Shown here piece after piece: positions 1 through 5,888 of a stretch of 11,468 nucleotides of DNA. A model generated the notes under the pieces. That model had not been told where the DNA came from, made no database searches, and saw only the letters and a list, made by a program, of their open reading frames with translations. Position numbers and translations under genes: made by a program. The stretch's first letter is position 1. Each line of letters begins with the position of its first letter. This DNA is from an uncultured Ruminococcus sp. (GTDB taxonomy: Bacteria; Bacillota; Clostridia; Oscillospirales; Ruminococcaceae): NCBI GenBank assembly GCA_902796865.1, contig CADBQZ010000166.1, positions 1-11,468 on the forward strand. The letters are read 5' to 3'.

Positions 1-1785
1 ATCAGACATTTCTGCTGGTTTTGTTTCACTTATTATCCCGACGGGACAGCATATGCTGCTTGTGCCTCTTTTAAGGTCACCATCGATCTTTTCTATATCA
101 TAATACGATTTAAGATCGTAATATGCGCCGATCGAATATTTTATGCTCAGAAGAGCATCTGTAAGAACGGTACCACCGTTTGCGCCTACCTCCATCCAAT
201 ATGACGAATAACCGAGTTTTTTCATTGTGAACATAAAATCTTCGGAGGTAAGAGAGGTATAGTGTGCAAGTGAATTATAACCAAGACCGCCAAGCATATT
301 CACATGAAGATACTTTTTTTCGGTCTTTGTCCGGTAATAAGGTTCATCGGTACTGTCGGTCACGAGCGGTTCAGAGGTCCTGAGTACGCCGCCGTCATTT
401 GAAGCGAAACCGATATTCATAGAAAATGAGAGGAAAAATTCACCTATAAACACTATTGAAAATATCAGACTGACTGTTCGGGTATTAAGATGTCCCTGCT
501 TGTACATTGCAAGAGAAACTATGTATACGAGCAGCGCACAGGCAAACAGTCCGACTATTATTTTAAAATGCTTTTTGTTTATATCTAAAGAGTTTATATA
601 ACTCATAAGATCAGAATGTCTTGTTTTTACAATGTAAAATGAAAGAGCCGCAGAAGCAACAGATAATACTATAAGGAATATTGCTGCCGGAGAGCGTTTA
701 CATTGTTTATTAGCAGGGTATTTCAGCTGTCCTGCTGCAAGCTTCATCATTGTGAAAACTATTATAAATCCGTATCTGAGCGGAAAACACTGATAACTTC
801 CGGTATGCCATAGCTTATTTACTGTATCAAATAGTACCGGAATAAACAGTATACCAAGAGTGATAAGGTCATATCTTACCGTTTTCTTCTTTAAGAGAGG
901 AGACCTGAAATAGAGAGGCAATACTGCCCAGAAAAGCGCTGTGAGCATAAGCAAAGCAAGCTTATCGTCTAGCATATCGAACATAGGCTTGAATGCAAGC
1001 TCTGTAAGTGTATTTCCGCTTCTTGCCGAGCTGCTGACCTGCATAAAGGCACAAAGCCATATCGGAGCAGTGACCAGCGCTGAAGCAAAACTTGTAAGGA
1101 TAAAGTATAAAGAAGCAGTTTTTTTCTGCTCTTTTTTACAGCGTATCCTTATAAAGAGAGGAACAGTAAGCAGTATATATATTATCAGCATGAACGATAT
1201 ATAATAATTTATCGCCATAGCTGAAATTAAACATATAAAATAAAGCCATGGTTTCCCACAAAGGCACATTCTTTCTATTCCGAGAACGAGCAGAGGGAAA
1301 AGTGCCAGCATATCAAGCCAAACAAGTGTCTGGCAATACATTATACCATAACCGCAGCAGCCATACATAACAGCTAATACTACGGAAAAAATGGGAGACA
1401 GACTTTTATACGAATATTTCAAATAAACCGCTGCGGTAAAAGCCGATAATGCAAGCTTGACCGCAAGGAGTATGTTTACAAGATATACAATATCCTGCTT
1501 TGCAACGAATTTAACTGTAATGTACAAAGGGCTTGCAAGGAAGAATAAGAATACGCCCCAGAAGTTCATGCCTCCGGCATTTCCTGTACTATACAGTATG
1601 CTTGTTTTCCCGTCCAGGATATCTTTAAGATCCATAAGAAGAGGTATGGTCTGCTGATCCATGTCACACCATGAGATCGTATTATCACCGAAAGGGAAAA
1701 TACCGTACAAAGCGAACATAGCTGATACGACAATGAGGACTGCCGCCGGAGCTATAATAAGAGAGAGGTTATTATTCGCTTTCAT
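1..1785 (-). CDS. YfhO-family multi-pass membrane protein (3' end outside window)
   Basis: An uninterrupted minus-strand frame of 595 codons runs from ATG at 1785 to the window edge, so the C-terminus is missing; YfhO proteins are usually around 850-900 residues. The N-terminus is a membrane anchor (about residues 7-31). It is followed by the family-typical acidic loop PFGDNTISWCDMDQQ (residues 31-45), whose Asp41/Asp43 resemble the catalytic acidic residues of GT-C glycosyltransferases. Many more hydrophobic helices follow, with conserved segments such as YGCCGYGIMYCQ. YfhO/GtlB-type proteins are known in Bacillus and Listeria to glycosylate lipoteichoic acid on the outer membrane face using undecaprenyl-phosphate sugars; applying that role here is inference. 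The Shine-Dalgarno is weak (GTGAT just upstream), but the start directly follows the N-terminal anchor and in-frame stops lie upstream. No CsbB or GtcA partner is visible in the window. Positive-frame readings over 941-1846 are antisense shadows. Confidence 0.88.
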   Translation of the reverse strand, partial: MKANNNLSLIIAPAAVLIVVSAMFALYGIFPFGDNTISWCDMDQQTIPLLMDLKDILDGKTSILYSTGNAGGMNFWGVFLFFLASPLYITVKFVAKQDIVYLVNILLAVKLALSAFTAAVYLKYSYKSLSPIFSVVLAVMYGCCGYGIMYCQTLVWLDMLALFPLLVLGIERMCLCGKPWLYFICLISAMAINYYISFMLIIYILLTVPLFIRIRCKKEQKKTASLYFILTSFASALVTAPIWLCAFMQVSSSARSGNTLTELAFKPMFDMLDDKLALLMLTALFWAVLPLYFRSPLLKKKTVRYDLITLGILFIPVLFDTVNKLWHTGSYQCFPLRYGFIIVFTMMKLAAGQLKYPANKQCKRSPAAIFLIVLSVASAALSFYIVKTRHSDLMSYINSLDINKKHFKIIVGLFACALLVYIVSLAMYKQGHLNTRTVSLIFSIVFIGEFFLSFSMNIGFASNDGGVLRTSEPLVTDSTDEPYYRTKTEKKYLHVNMLGGLGYNSLAHYTSLTSEDFMFTMKKLGYSSYWMEVGANGGTVLTDALLSIKYSIGAYYDLKSYYDIEKIDGDLKRGTSSICCPVGIISETKPAEMSD

Positions 1786-1859
1786 AATATCACGTTATTT
1801 TGTATATATAAAAATTAAATTTTATTTATACATCTCTAATTCTTAATTAACTTACCAAT

Positions 1860-1888
1860 ATTATACACCATAAATCATCTTAAATCAA
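1860..1888 (-). promoter_or_regulatory. Sigma-A promoter for the yfhO-like gene
   Basis: On the minus strand, TTGATT (1883-1888) and a perfect TATAAT (1860-1865) are separated by 17 bases. Transcription would begin near 1853, leaving a leader of about 70 bases before the ATG at 1785. The surrounding 1786-2004 is very AT-rich and shows no gene. Confidence 0.7.
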
Positions 1889-2004
1889 GTACTTTTTAAC
1901 AAAGAATTATAAAGTTTTTAAATTTTATAGCTTTGCACAAAATGAATAATTCTTTAATTTTTTTTTTGTAAATGTGCTAAAACACAATATTAAAATTAAA
2001 AACT

Positions 2005-2036
2005 AAAAGGGACTTTTTAACGAAAAAGTCCCTTTT
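2005..2036 (-). terminator. Rho-independent terminator after the amidase gene
   Basis: A perfect 14-bp stem (2005-2018 with 2023-2036) closes a 4-base loop. Read on the minus strand it begins 3 bases after the amidase stop codon and is followed by a T-rich run (TTTTAGTTTTTAATTTT). It separates the amidase from the yfhO-like gene, whose promoter lies about 120 bases further on. Confidence 0.9.
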
Positions 2037-2039
2037 AGG

Positions 2040-2783
2040 TCAGCTTAATACTATATAATCACCGCTTGCATAACCGGTCGTTCCGTTATAGTTCACTACA
2101 TACCAGCCATTCCCGACATCACCATAAATACTGATCCTGCTCTGATCCGGGATACTGCCTGTTATTTTTCCATTCGTAGACGGATAGTCTCTTATGTTGA
2201 GATTTGATCCATCTGCTGAAACGATGCCAACCGATACAGGACCCGGCTCTGCAAATGGGATACCAAAATAATCGCATAATGAACCGGTAAGATTTTTAGC
2301 AATATTGTTTAGATTTCTTTTTATCCATGCTTCGTCGTCAATGTTATCATGATATCCAAGCTCGCAGAGTACCGCAACTGCTTTTGTTTTTGATATTTCA
2401 GCAAGACTTCTTGTCGGTACAGCACTCGCCTTATCCGGAAGCGGATATATCTGTTTGAGATTATTAGCTATTATATTAGCAAGTCTTTCTGAATTGCTGC
2501 TTGAAGGTTCATAAAAGATATTTATCCCTCTAAGAAGACCGGAAAGTCTGTCAGGCGAAGCGTTTGAATGAAGTGCAAGATGTACGTCATAGTATGCAGA
2601 GTTGGAATCAATTATCGCACCCGAAACATTTCGTTCACGGTCATTTCTTACATATGAGATACCGCATGAACGAAGATAAGGCTCCATTCTGTCGGCAAGC
2701 AGATTCATGTAAAGTTCTTCATTGCCGCCAGATATATAATTATTGAATTCCTGAGTGGAAGGACTTAAAAATACTTTCGGCAT
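2040..2783 (-). CDS. N-acetylmuramoyl-L-alanine amidase (Amidase_3-like) with SH3b domain, no signal peptide
   Basis: The 247-residue protein has an amidase domain at about residues 3-176 and a bacterial SH3 domain at about 184-247 (NLNIRDYPS and GYASGDYI are typical SH3b strands), which would bind peptidoglycan. The catalytic-domain landmarks are Glu22/Glu23 (zinc ligand), His72 in ALHSNAS (zinc ligand) and Glu141 in CELGYHDN (catalytic Glu). The usual first zinc-binding His of a GHGG motif is absent: the corresponding stretch reads LSPSTQ. I recall this variant N-terminus from other clostridial amidases, so it is probably a subfamily trait rather than damage. There is no signal peptide, so export would need cell lysis, a holin, or mother-cell lysis during sporulation. 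ATG follows AGGAG (2792-2796) with 8-base spacing. It is monocistronic, divergent from the regulatory cassette to its right, and ends at a strong terminator. Confidence 0.85.
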   Translation of the reverse strand: MPKVFLSPSTQEFNNYISGGNEELYMNLLADRMEPYLRSCGISYVRNDRERNVSGAIIDSNSAYYDVHLALHSNASPDRLSGLLRGINIFYEPSSSNSERLANIIANNLKQIYPLPDKASAVPTRSLAEISKTKAVAVLCELGYHDNIDDEAWIKRNLNNIAKNLTGSLCDYFGIPFAEPGPVSVGIVSADGSNLNIRDYPSTNGKITGSIPDQSRISIYGDVGNGWYVVNYNGTTGYASGDYIVLS

Positions 2784-2827
2784 ATTCTTTGCTCCTTTTT
2801 TGTTGTTGTGACCGCTATGGTCTTCTA

Positions 2828-2857
2828 TAAGATATGAATCAGCATATAAAAAAGTTA
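2828..2857 (-). promoter_or_regulatory. Possible promoter of the amidase gene, sigma-K-like
   Basis: Read on the minus strand, CATATCTTA (2828-2836) matches the sigma-K -10 pattern CATAnnnTA. TAAC (2854-2857) lies 17 bases upstream, where sigma-K promoters carry an AC-containing -35. A start near 2821 would leave a 38-base leader holding the AGGAG site. No good sigma-A -35 is seen, although TATAGA (2823-2828) could serve as a sigma-A -10. Short degenerate motifs like these occur by chance. Confidence 0.35.
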
Positions 2858-2900
2858 CGGTGAAAGTTATGTGATGAAAGTGAAAAAATCGAAAAAACTA

Positions 2901-2930
2901 TTGACAAAGCTATCTATAATATGCTATAGT
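2901..2930 (+). promoter_or_regulatory. Sigma-A promoter of the Cys-rich peptide/sigma-like operon
   Basis: TTGACA (2901-2906) is a perfect -35. The -10 TATAGT (2925-2930) lies 18 bases on and is preceded by an extended TGC (2922-2924). Transcription would start near 2937, so the operator-like motifs at 2942-2989 all fall in the initial transcribed region and could block initiation or early elongation. Confidence 0.8.
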
Positions 2931-2941
2931 ATGTACAGAAA

Positions 2942-2989
2942 TCTAAACAAGAACATATGTTCTTTAAGTAATAGTTTAGAAAGCTAAAC
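2942..2989. promoter_or_regulatory. Operator cluster of GTTTAGA half-sites
   Basis: TCTAAAC (2942-2948) and GTTTAGA (2974-2980) form an inverted pair around the LexA-like palindrome. GTTTAG (2974-2979) also pairs with CTAAAC (2984-2989) as a compact palindrome with a 4-base centre. The same half-site occurs twice at the promoter of the XRE gene (3618-3624 and 3663-3669), so the XRE protein is the likely ligand. Confidence 0.5.
2949..2964. promoter_or_regulatory. LexA/SOS-box-like 16-bp palindrome
   Basis: AAGAACATATGTTCTT is a perfect palindrome placed about 12-27 bases after the expected transcription start. Its core GAACATATGTTC is the heart of the Firmicutes LexA (DinR/Cheo) box CGAACatatGTTCG; only the outer C and G differ. 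This suggests derepression upon DNA damage. It could alternatively be a site for the XRE repressor encoded downstream. Confidence 0.6.
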
Positions 2990-3001
2990 CAAGGAGGTAA
3001 A

Positions 3002-3166
3002 ATGAGAGCGTGTATATACGACAGATCATGTCAATGTTTTGATGATTGCTGTGACTGCAAAGCAGTTTTGAACAAACGTATCGCAGATCATGCGGATGAT
3101 ATTGCAGAGTATGAAAACGAAAAAGAACGTGAAGAAAAAGCGCTTCGTGATAAAAGGGAGGGATAA
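3002..3166 (+). CDS. Small Cys-rich protein, 54 residues, function unknown
   Basis: An ATG at 3002 sits 4 bases after a full AAGGAGG (2991-2997) and opens a 54-codon frame ending in TAA at 3166. The protein has two halves. The first 19 residues hold six cysteines (4, 10, 12, 16, 17, 19), enough to bind a metal or form disulfides. Residues 28-54 are highly charged and helical in character (AEYENEKEREEKALRDK). It is the first gene after a consensus promoter with a LexA-like box, and its stop is separated by one base from the ATG of the next gene, so the two are very likely co-translated. I do not recognise a family. Similar tiny Cys-rich proteins occur near late-gene regulators in clostridial prophages, but that comparison is from memory. 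The frame, RBS and operon position make it a real gene. Confidence 0.7.
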   Translation: MRACIYDRSCQCFDDCCDCKAVLNKRIADHADDIAEYENEKEREEKALRDKREG

Positions 3167-3167
3167 A

Positions 3168-3581
3168 ATGACTGAAATACAGCTTGAAAAGATAAATATA
3201 CTTTCAAGACTGAAGTTCGCTGAAAAAAAGATAAGATCGCTTGCAGCATTGAAAGAACGTGATATACAGCGTGCTGAAAGCTTTCTTAAGGGATTTCCTG
3301 ATAAAGAAGACCAGGCAGGCATGAAAGAGTGTATCCTGCAAACAGAAAGACTGAAAAAAATATCAGCCGATAATTACAATGACGCATTGAAAGAATATAA
3401 TTTAATATACGAAGATACTATGCGTCTTATAAATGACATTCCAGATCAGCAGCTAGCAGAGACTTTGAGGCTTAGGTATATAGATGATCTTACGTGGGAA
3501 GAGATCGCTGTGCGTACATACTATAGTCTAAGGAATGTCAAATATATGCATAAAAAGGCTTTGGATATGATCAAAATTTAG
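3168..3581 (+). CDS. Phage-type transcription regulator, ArpU/RinA/DUF1492-like (sigma-70 region 4-like)
   Basis: The 137-residue protein has a charged, coiled-coil-like N-terminal half (about residues 5-80). Its C-terminal helix-turn-helix (about 95-135) resembles sigma-70 region 4: the pattern LRLRYIDDLTWEEIA followed by LRNVKYMHKKAL is characteristic of the ArpU/RinA/DUF1492 phage proteins that activate late or packaging genes. The frame is open back to 3090, but the start at 3168 is preferred because GGGAGG lies 5-6 bases upstream and because the longer version would overlap the Cys-rich gene. The second gene of a two-gene unit, it would be controlled by the LexA-like box and GTTTAGA operators in front of gene one. 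No phage structural genes are nearby, so its target promoter is unknown. The family assignment rests on pattern recognition. Confidence 0.65.
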   Translation: MTEIQLEKINILSRLKFAEKKIRSLAALKERDIQRAESFLKGFPDKEDQAGMKECILQTERLKKISADNYNDALKEYNLIYEDTMRLINDIPDQQLAETLRLRYIDDLTWEEIAVRTYYSLRNVKYMHKKALDMIKI

Positions 3582-3608
3582 AAAACTGAATAAAATTCCA
3601 AAAAACAC

Positions 3609-3637
3609 TTGATTTTTTCTAAACTCTGTGATATAAT
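3609..3637 (+). promoter_or_regulatory. Sigma-A promoter of the XRE/ImmA operon
   Basis: TTGATT (3609-3614) and a perfect TATAAT (3632-3637) are 17 bases apart, with an extended TGA before the -10. The half-site TCTAAAC (3618-3624) lies inside the spacer, so a bound protein would occlude RNA polymerase. Confidence 0.8.
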
Positions 3638-3669
3638 GAAACTACAATAAAAAAACAGGAGTGTTTAGA
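3618..3669. promoter_or_regulatory. GTTTAGA operator pair at the XRE gene promoter
   Basis: TCTAAAC (3618-3624) and its exact inverse GTTTAGA (3663-3669) flank the -10 and the ribosome binding site; the second copy lies between AGGAG (3657-3661) and the ATG at 3671. A near copy, ATTTAGA, lies at 3576-3582. The arrangement suggests autoregulation by the XRE protein, and the downstream copy could also interfere with translation start. Confidence 0.5.
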
Positions 3670-3670
3670 A

Positions 3671-4024
3671 ATGGAAGAATTTCATGAAAGACTCAAAAAA
3701 GCAATGGAAGAAAAAAATATCAGTCAGACAGAGCTATGCCTGAGGACCGGTATACCAAAATCGGCAATGTGTCAGTATATTTCGGGTGCTTTTCGTCCAA
3801 AGCAGCAGCGTACTCATCTTATTGCCAGGGCGCTTGGTGTCAGCGAGATGTGGCTGAGCGGTCTGGAAGAAAACAAGCATGAAAAGCCATCTGATGATGA
3901 AATTAAATTTGCCTTATGGGGCGGAACTGAAGGTATCACCGATGAAATGTATGAGGAGGTAAAACAGTTTGCGGAAATGGTTCGTCTTCGTGAACAGGCA
4001 AAACTCAGTAAAGACGGTAAATAG
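3671..4024 (+). CDS. XRE-family (Cro/cI-type) helix-turn-helix repressor
   Basis: The 117-residue protein begins with an HTH_XRE domain (about residues 5-63). The first DNA-binding helix is SQTELCLRTG (18-27), and the recognition helix is around PKSAMCQYISG (29-39). These are followed by the typical RPKQQRTHLIARALGVSEMWLSG tail, in which residues 42-64 close the domain. The C-terminal 50 residues are charged and helical and probably dimerise. Small one-domain repressors of this kind control lysogeny or conjugative-element genes. The ATG follows AGGAG at 9-base spacing. The gene is the first of a two-gene operon with the ImmA-like peptidase (12-base gap), the order of immR-immA in ICEBs1, where the peptidase cleaves the repressor upon induction. 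Repeated GTTTAGA half-sites at its own promoter and at the 2901 promoter make it the probable master repressor of the cassette; that part is inference. Confidence 0.85.
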   Translation: MEEFHERLKKAMEEKNISQTELCLRTGIPKSAMCQYISGAFRPKQQRTHLIARALGVSEMWLSGLEENKHEKPSDDEIKFALWGGTEGITDEMYEEVKQFAEMVRLREQAKLSKDGK

Positions 4025-4036
4025 AGGTAATAGTCT

Positions 4037-4447
4037 ATGAATAAAAGCGTTAAGCTTGATAATATCGCCGAAAAAGACGATATAGAGATAATGGAGATAA
4101 GATCAGAAAGCTGTCCGTCGGTATCAGTAATGGCGGACAGTGGAAGATGCTATATCGGCATTGACAGCAGGAATCTATCGGGTGCCGAAGAAATAGTACG
4201 TAAAGCTCACGAGCTTGGACATTGTGAGACAGGCGCATTCTACAACAGATATGCTGCCTGCGACCTTGTATCAAGATGTGAGTATCGTGCTGATGTATGG
4301 GCGATAGAAACGCTTGTAACACGCACAGAGCTTATGGAAGCTATGCGTTCGGGGAAAACAGAGATATGGGAACTTGCGGAATATTTTTCGGTAACGGAAG
4401 ATTTTATGCGTAAGGTCTGTGTGCACTATGGATTTCTTGATATGTAA
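4037..4447 (+). CDS. ImmA/IrrE-type zinc metallopeptidase
   Basis: The 136-residue protein carries a clear HEXXH zinc motif, HELGH (residues 58-62), preceded by the usual helix AEEIVRKA. Glu82 in CEYRADVWA is the likely third ligand, matching the E-x-x-A-(D/N) pattern of ImmA/IrrE (formerly DUF955). Residues 93-136 form a helical C-terminal part (WELAEYFSVTEDFMRKV) typical of the family. Such enzymes cleave a partner XRE repressor (ImmR in ICEBs1, DdrO in Deinococcus) in response to DNA damage or quorum signals. The ATG follows AGAGG about 8-9 bases upstream, and the gene is 12 bases after the XRE stop. At 136 residues it is close to the minimal family size and looks intact. It converges with hemW across 34 bases without a clear terminator. 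Cleavage of the neighbouring XRE protein is inferred from context. Confidence 0.88.
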   Translation: MNKSVKLDNIAEKDDIEIMEIRSESCPSVSVMADSGRCYIGIDSRNLSGAEEIVRKAHELGHCETGAFYNRYAACDLVSRCEYRADVWAIETLVTRTELMEAMRSGKTEIWELAEYFSVTEDFMRKVCVHYGFLDM

Positions 4448-4481
4448 AGATGATGTATAGATCATAATAAAGAAAGTGAAA

Positions 4482-5561
4482 TTATAGGATAAGATCGGAA
4501 ATTATACTGTTTGAAACAAGAAAGCCCTTTGGCGTAAGAGAAAGTCTGTTATTCTGCTTTGTCATAAGTCCGGCTTTTATGAATTTTTCCGAGCGTTCTG
4601 AAATGATATGAGCCTTTTCAGGATAATCATCAAGTGCTATGCCTTCTTTGAGTCTTAGGCCAAGCATTATCCTTTCATCATATCCGCCGGCTGCATCATC
4701 GGTGATTTTATAAGACATCGGAGCTTTAAAAAAATCTTCTATAGAATCAGGAAGAAAATAACGTTTGCCTTTATGATAAGAGTGTGCCGACGGTCCGAAG
4801 CCTATGTATTCTTCACAGTGCCAGTATTTTAGATTGTGTCTGCTTTCATATCCTTTTTTGGATAAATTGGATATTTCATATTGCATGAATCCTTTTTGTT
4901 CAAGCTTATTTACCATAAACAGATAGAGTTCTGCTGAGTAGTCATCGTCGGGAAGTGTATTTATAAATTCTTCATTGTAAAAAGGCGTTCCGGGTTCAGC
5001 TTTAAGTATATAGCTTGAAATATGCGTCACCGGAAGATCACTTATCATATCTATCGTGTGTCCAAGTTTTTGCGTCGTCTGAGCAGGAAGGCCTGTCATT
5101 ATATCACAAGAGATGTTATTAAAACCGCAGCTGTAAGCTTCATTTACAGCTGCGGCTGCTTTTTCATAATTGTGTAGCCGTCCCAGAAGCTTCAATTCAT
5201 CATCATTTGCCGACTGAACTCCGAATGAAAGTCTGTTTATGCCTGCTTGTCTGTACAATTCGAGTTTATTTCTGTATACAGTTGACGGATTTACTTCCAT
5301 GGTCACTTCAGGAGAAATAATATCAAACTTATTCTTTAAAGCTTCGAGCATAAGTGATATGCTTTCCGCTTTAAGAAGTGACGGAGTGCCGCCGCCAAAA
5401 TAAATTGTATCAGAAGTTATTCTTTCTGGAAAATTTTCAATATCACGAACAATAGCCCTTACAAATCTCATCTCGTTATCAGCAGTATAATTTTTCGAGA
5501 AGAAATCACAGTAAGGGCATTTTTTTGCACAGAAAGGGACGTGTATATATATACCCGTCAT
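4482..5561 (-). CDS. hemW: Radical SAM heme chaperone HemW (formerly annotated as HemN-like coproporphyrinogen oxidase)
   Basis: The 359-residue protein opens with IYIHVPFCAKKCPYC, giving the CxxxCxxC cluster ligands Cys11, Cys15 and Cys18 for the radical SAM [4Fe-4S] cluster. GGGTPS (56-61) is the SAM-binding glycine motif, and RLSFGVQS (110-117) is typical of the family. RHNLKYW (241-247) contains HNxxYW, the heme-binding signature that separates HemW from true HemN; HemW transfers heme to respiratory enzymes rather than oxidising coproporphyrinogen. The C-terminal HemN_C winged domain is present. The start is fixed by a 4-base ATGA overlap with the stop of the upstream membrane zinc-ribbon gene, with AAGGA at 5572-5576, implying translational coupling. 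It is the last gene of the lepA operon, in line with the lepA-hemW order common in Firmicutes. No hrcA follows; the phage-style cassette does. Confidence 0.93.
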   Translation of the reverse strand: MTGIYIHVPFCAKKCPYCDFFSKNYTADNEMRFVRAIVRDIENFPERITSDTIYFGGGTPSLLKAESISLMLEALKNKFDIISPEVTMEVNPSTVYRNKLELYRQAGINRLSFGVQSANDDELKLLGRLHNYEKAAAAVNEAYSCGFNNISCDIMTGLPAQTTQKLGHTIDMISDLPVTHISSYILKAEPGTPFYNEEFINTLPDDDYSAELYLFMVNKLEQKGFMQYEISNLSKKGYESRHNLKYWHCEEYIGFGPSAHSYHKGKRYFLPDSIEDFFKAPMSYKITDDAAGGYDERIMLGLRLKEGIALDDYPEKAHIISERSEKFIKAGLMTKQNNRLSLTPKGFLVSNSIISDLIL

Positions 5562-5875
5562 TTTGTATCGATCCTTATTGCAGGAACAAGCTTAAAAAAC
5601 AGAGCATCACCTATACGGGTGATAAGGAATGCTCCTATAAGCGCTCCTGCCATGTAGTAAAGTCCGATAGTCGAGTCGATCTTTATGTAAGTAAATACCA
5701 CAAAGATCAAAACTAAAACATCGACTATCACATGAAATATAGCTGAATGTATATCATTAGTGCTTCTTTTTCCGCAGGCAGGACAAACAGTGCCTTTTGA
5801 TTGTGGATTGCCTGCAAAAGCTTTTTTGATTGGTGATATAGTTTTTTCTCCGCAATGCGGACAAGTATGCTTCAT
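5558..5875 (-). CDS. Small membrane protein with N-terminal zinc ribbon, function unknown
   Basis: The 105-residue protein starts with a zinc-ribbon made of two CxxCG knuckles: Cys5/Cys8 (CPHCG) and Cys31/Cys34 (CPACG). Two predicted transmembrane helices follow (about residues 44-65 and 72-93), with a short basic tail. This topology puts the zinc ribbon in the cytoplasm, or outside as a short sensor head; the sequence does not decide. The ATG lies 8 bases after AGGAG (5884-5888) and 13 bases after the lepA stop, and its TGA overlaps the hemW start by 4 bases, so it is a genuine member of the operon. No specific function is recognised. Position between lepA and hemW could reflect simple insertion into an old pair or a membrane or heme-related role; neither is shown. 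Confidence 0.82.
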   Translation of the reverse strand: MKHTCPHCGEKTISPIKKAFAGNPQSKGTVCPACGKRSTNDIHSAIFHVIVDVLVLIFVVFTYIKIDSTIGLYYMAGALIGAFLITRIGDALFFKLVPAIRIDTK

Positions 5876-5888
5876 TTAAAAAACTCCT

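Noticed and set aside
941..1846. Three plus-strand open frames (941-1204, 1457-1657, 1661-1846)
   Set aside because: They are antisense to the continuous YfhO-like frame, lack ribosome binding sites and have no protein-like features.
1901..1955. 10-bp inverted repeat (AAAGAATTAT / ATAATTCTTT) followed by a T-run on the plus strand
   Set aside because: The stem is almost purely AT with a 35-base loop, and no plus-strand gene precedes it.
3090..3167. Longer N-terminus for the sigma-like protein
   Set aside because: It would overlap the Cys-rich gene; the start at 3168 has GGGAGG at proper spacing.
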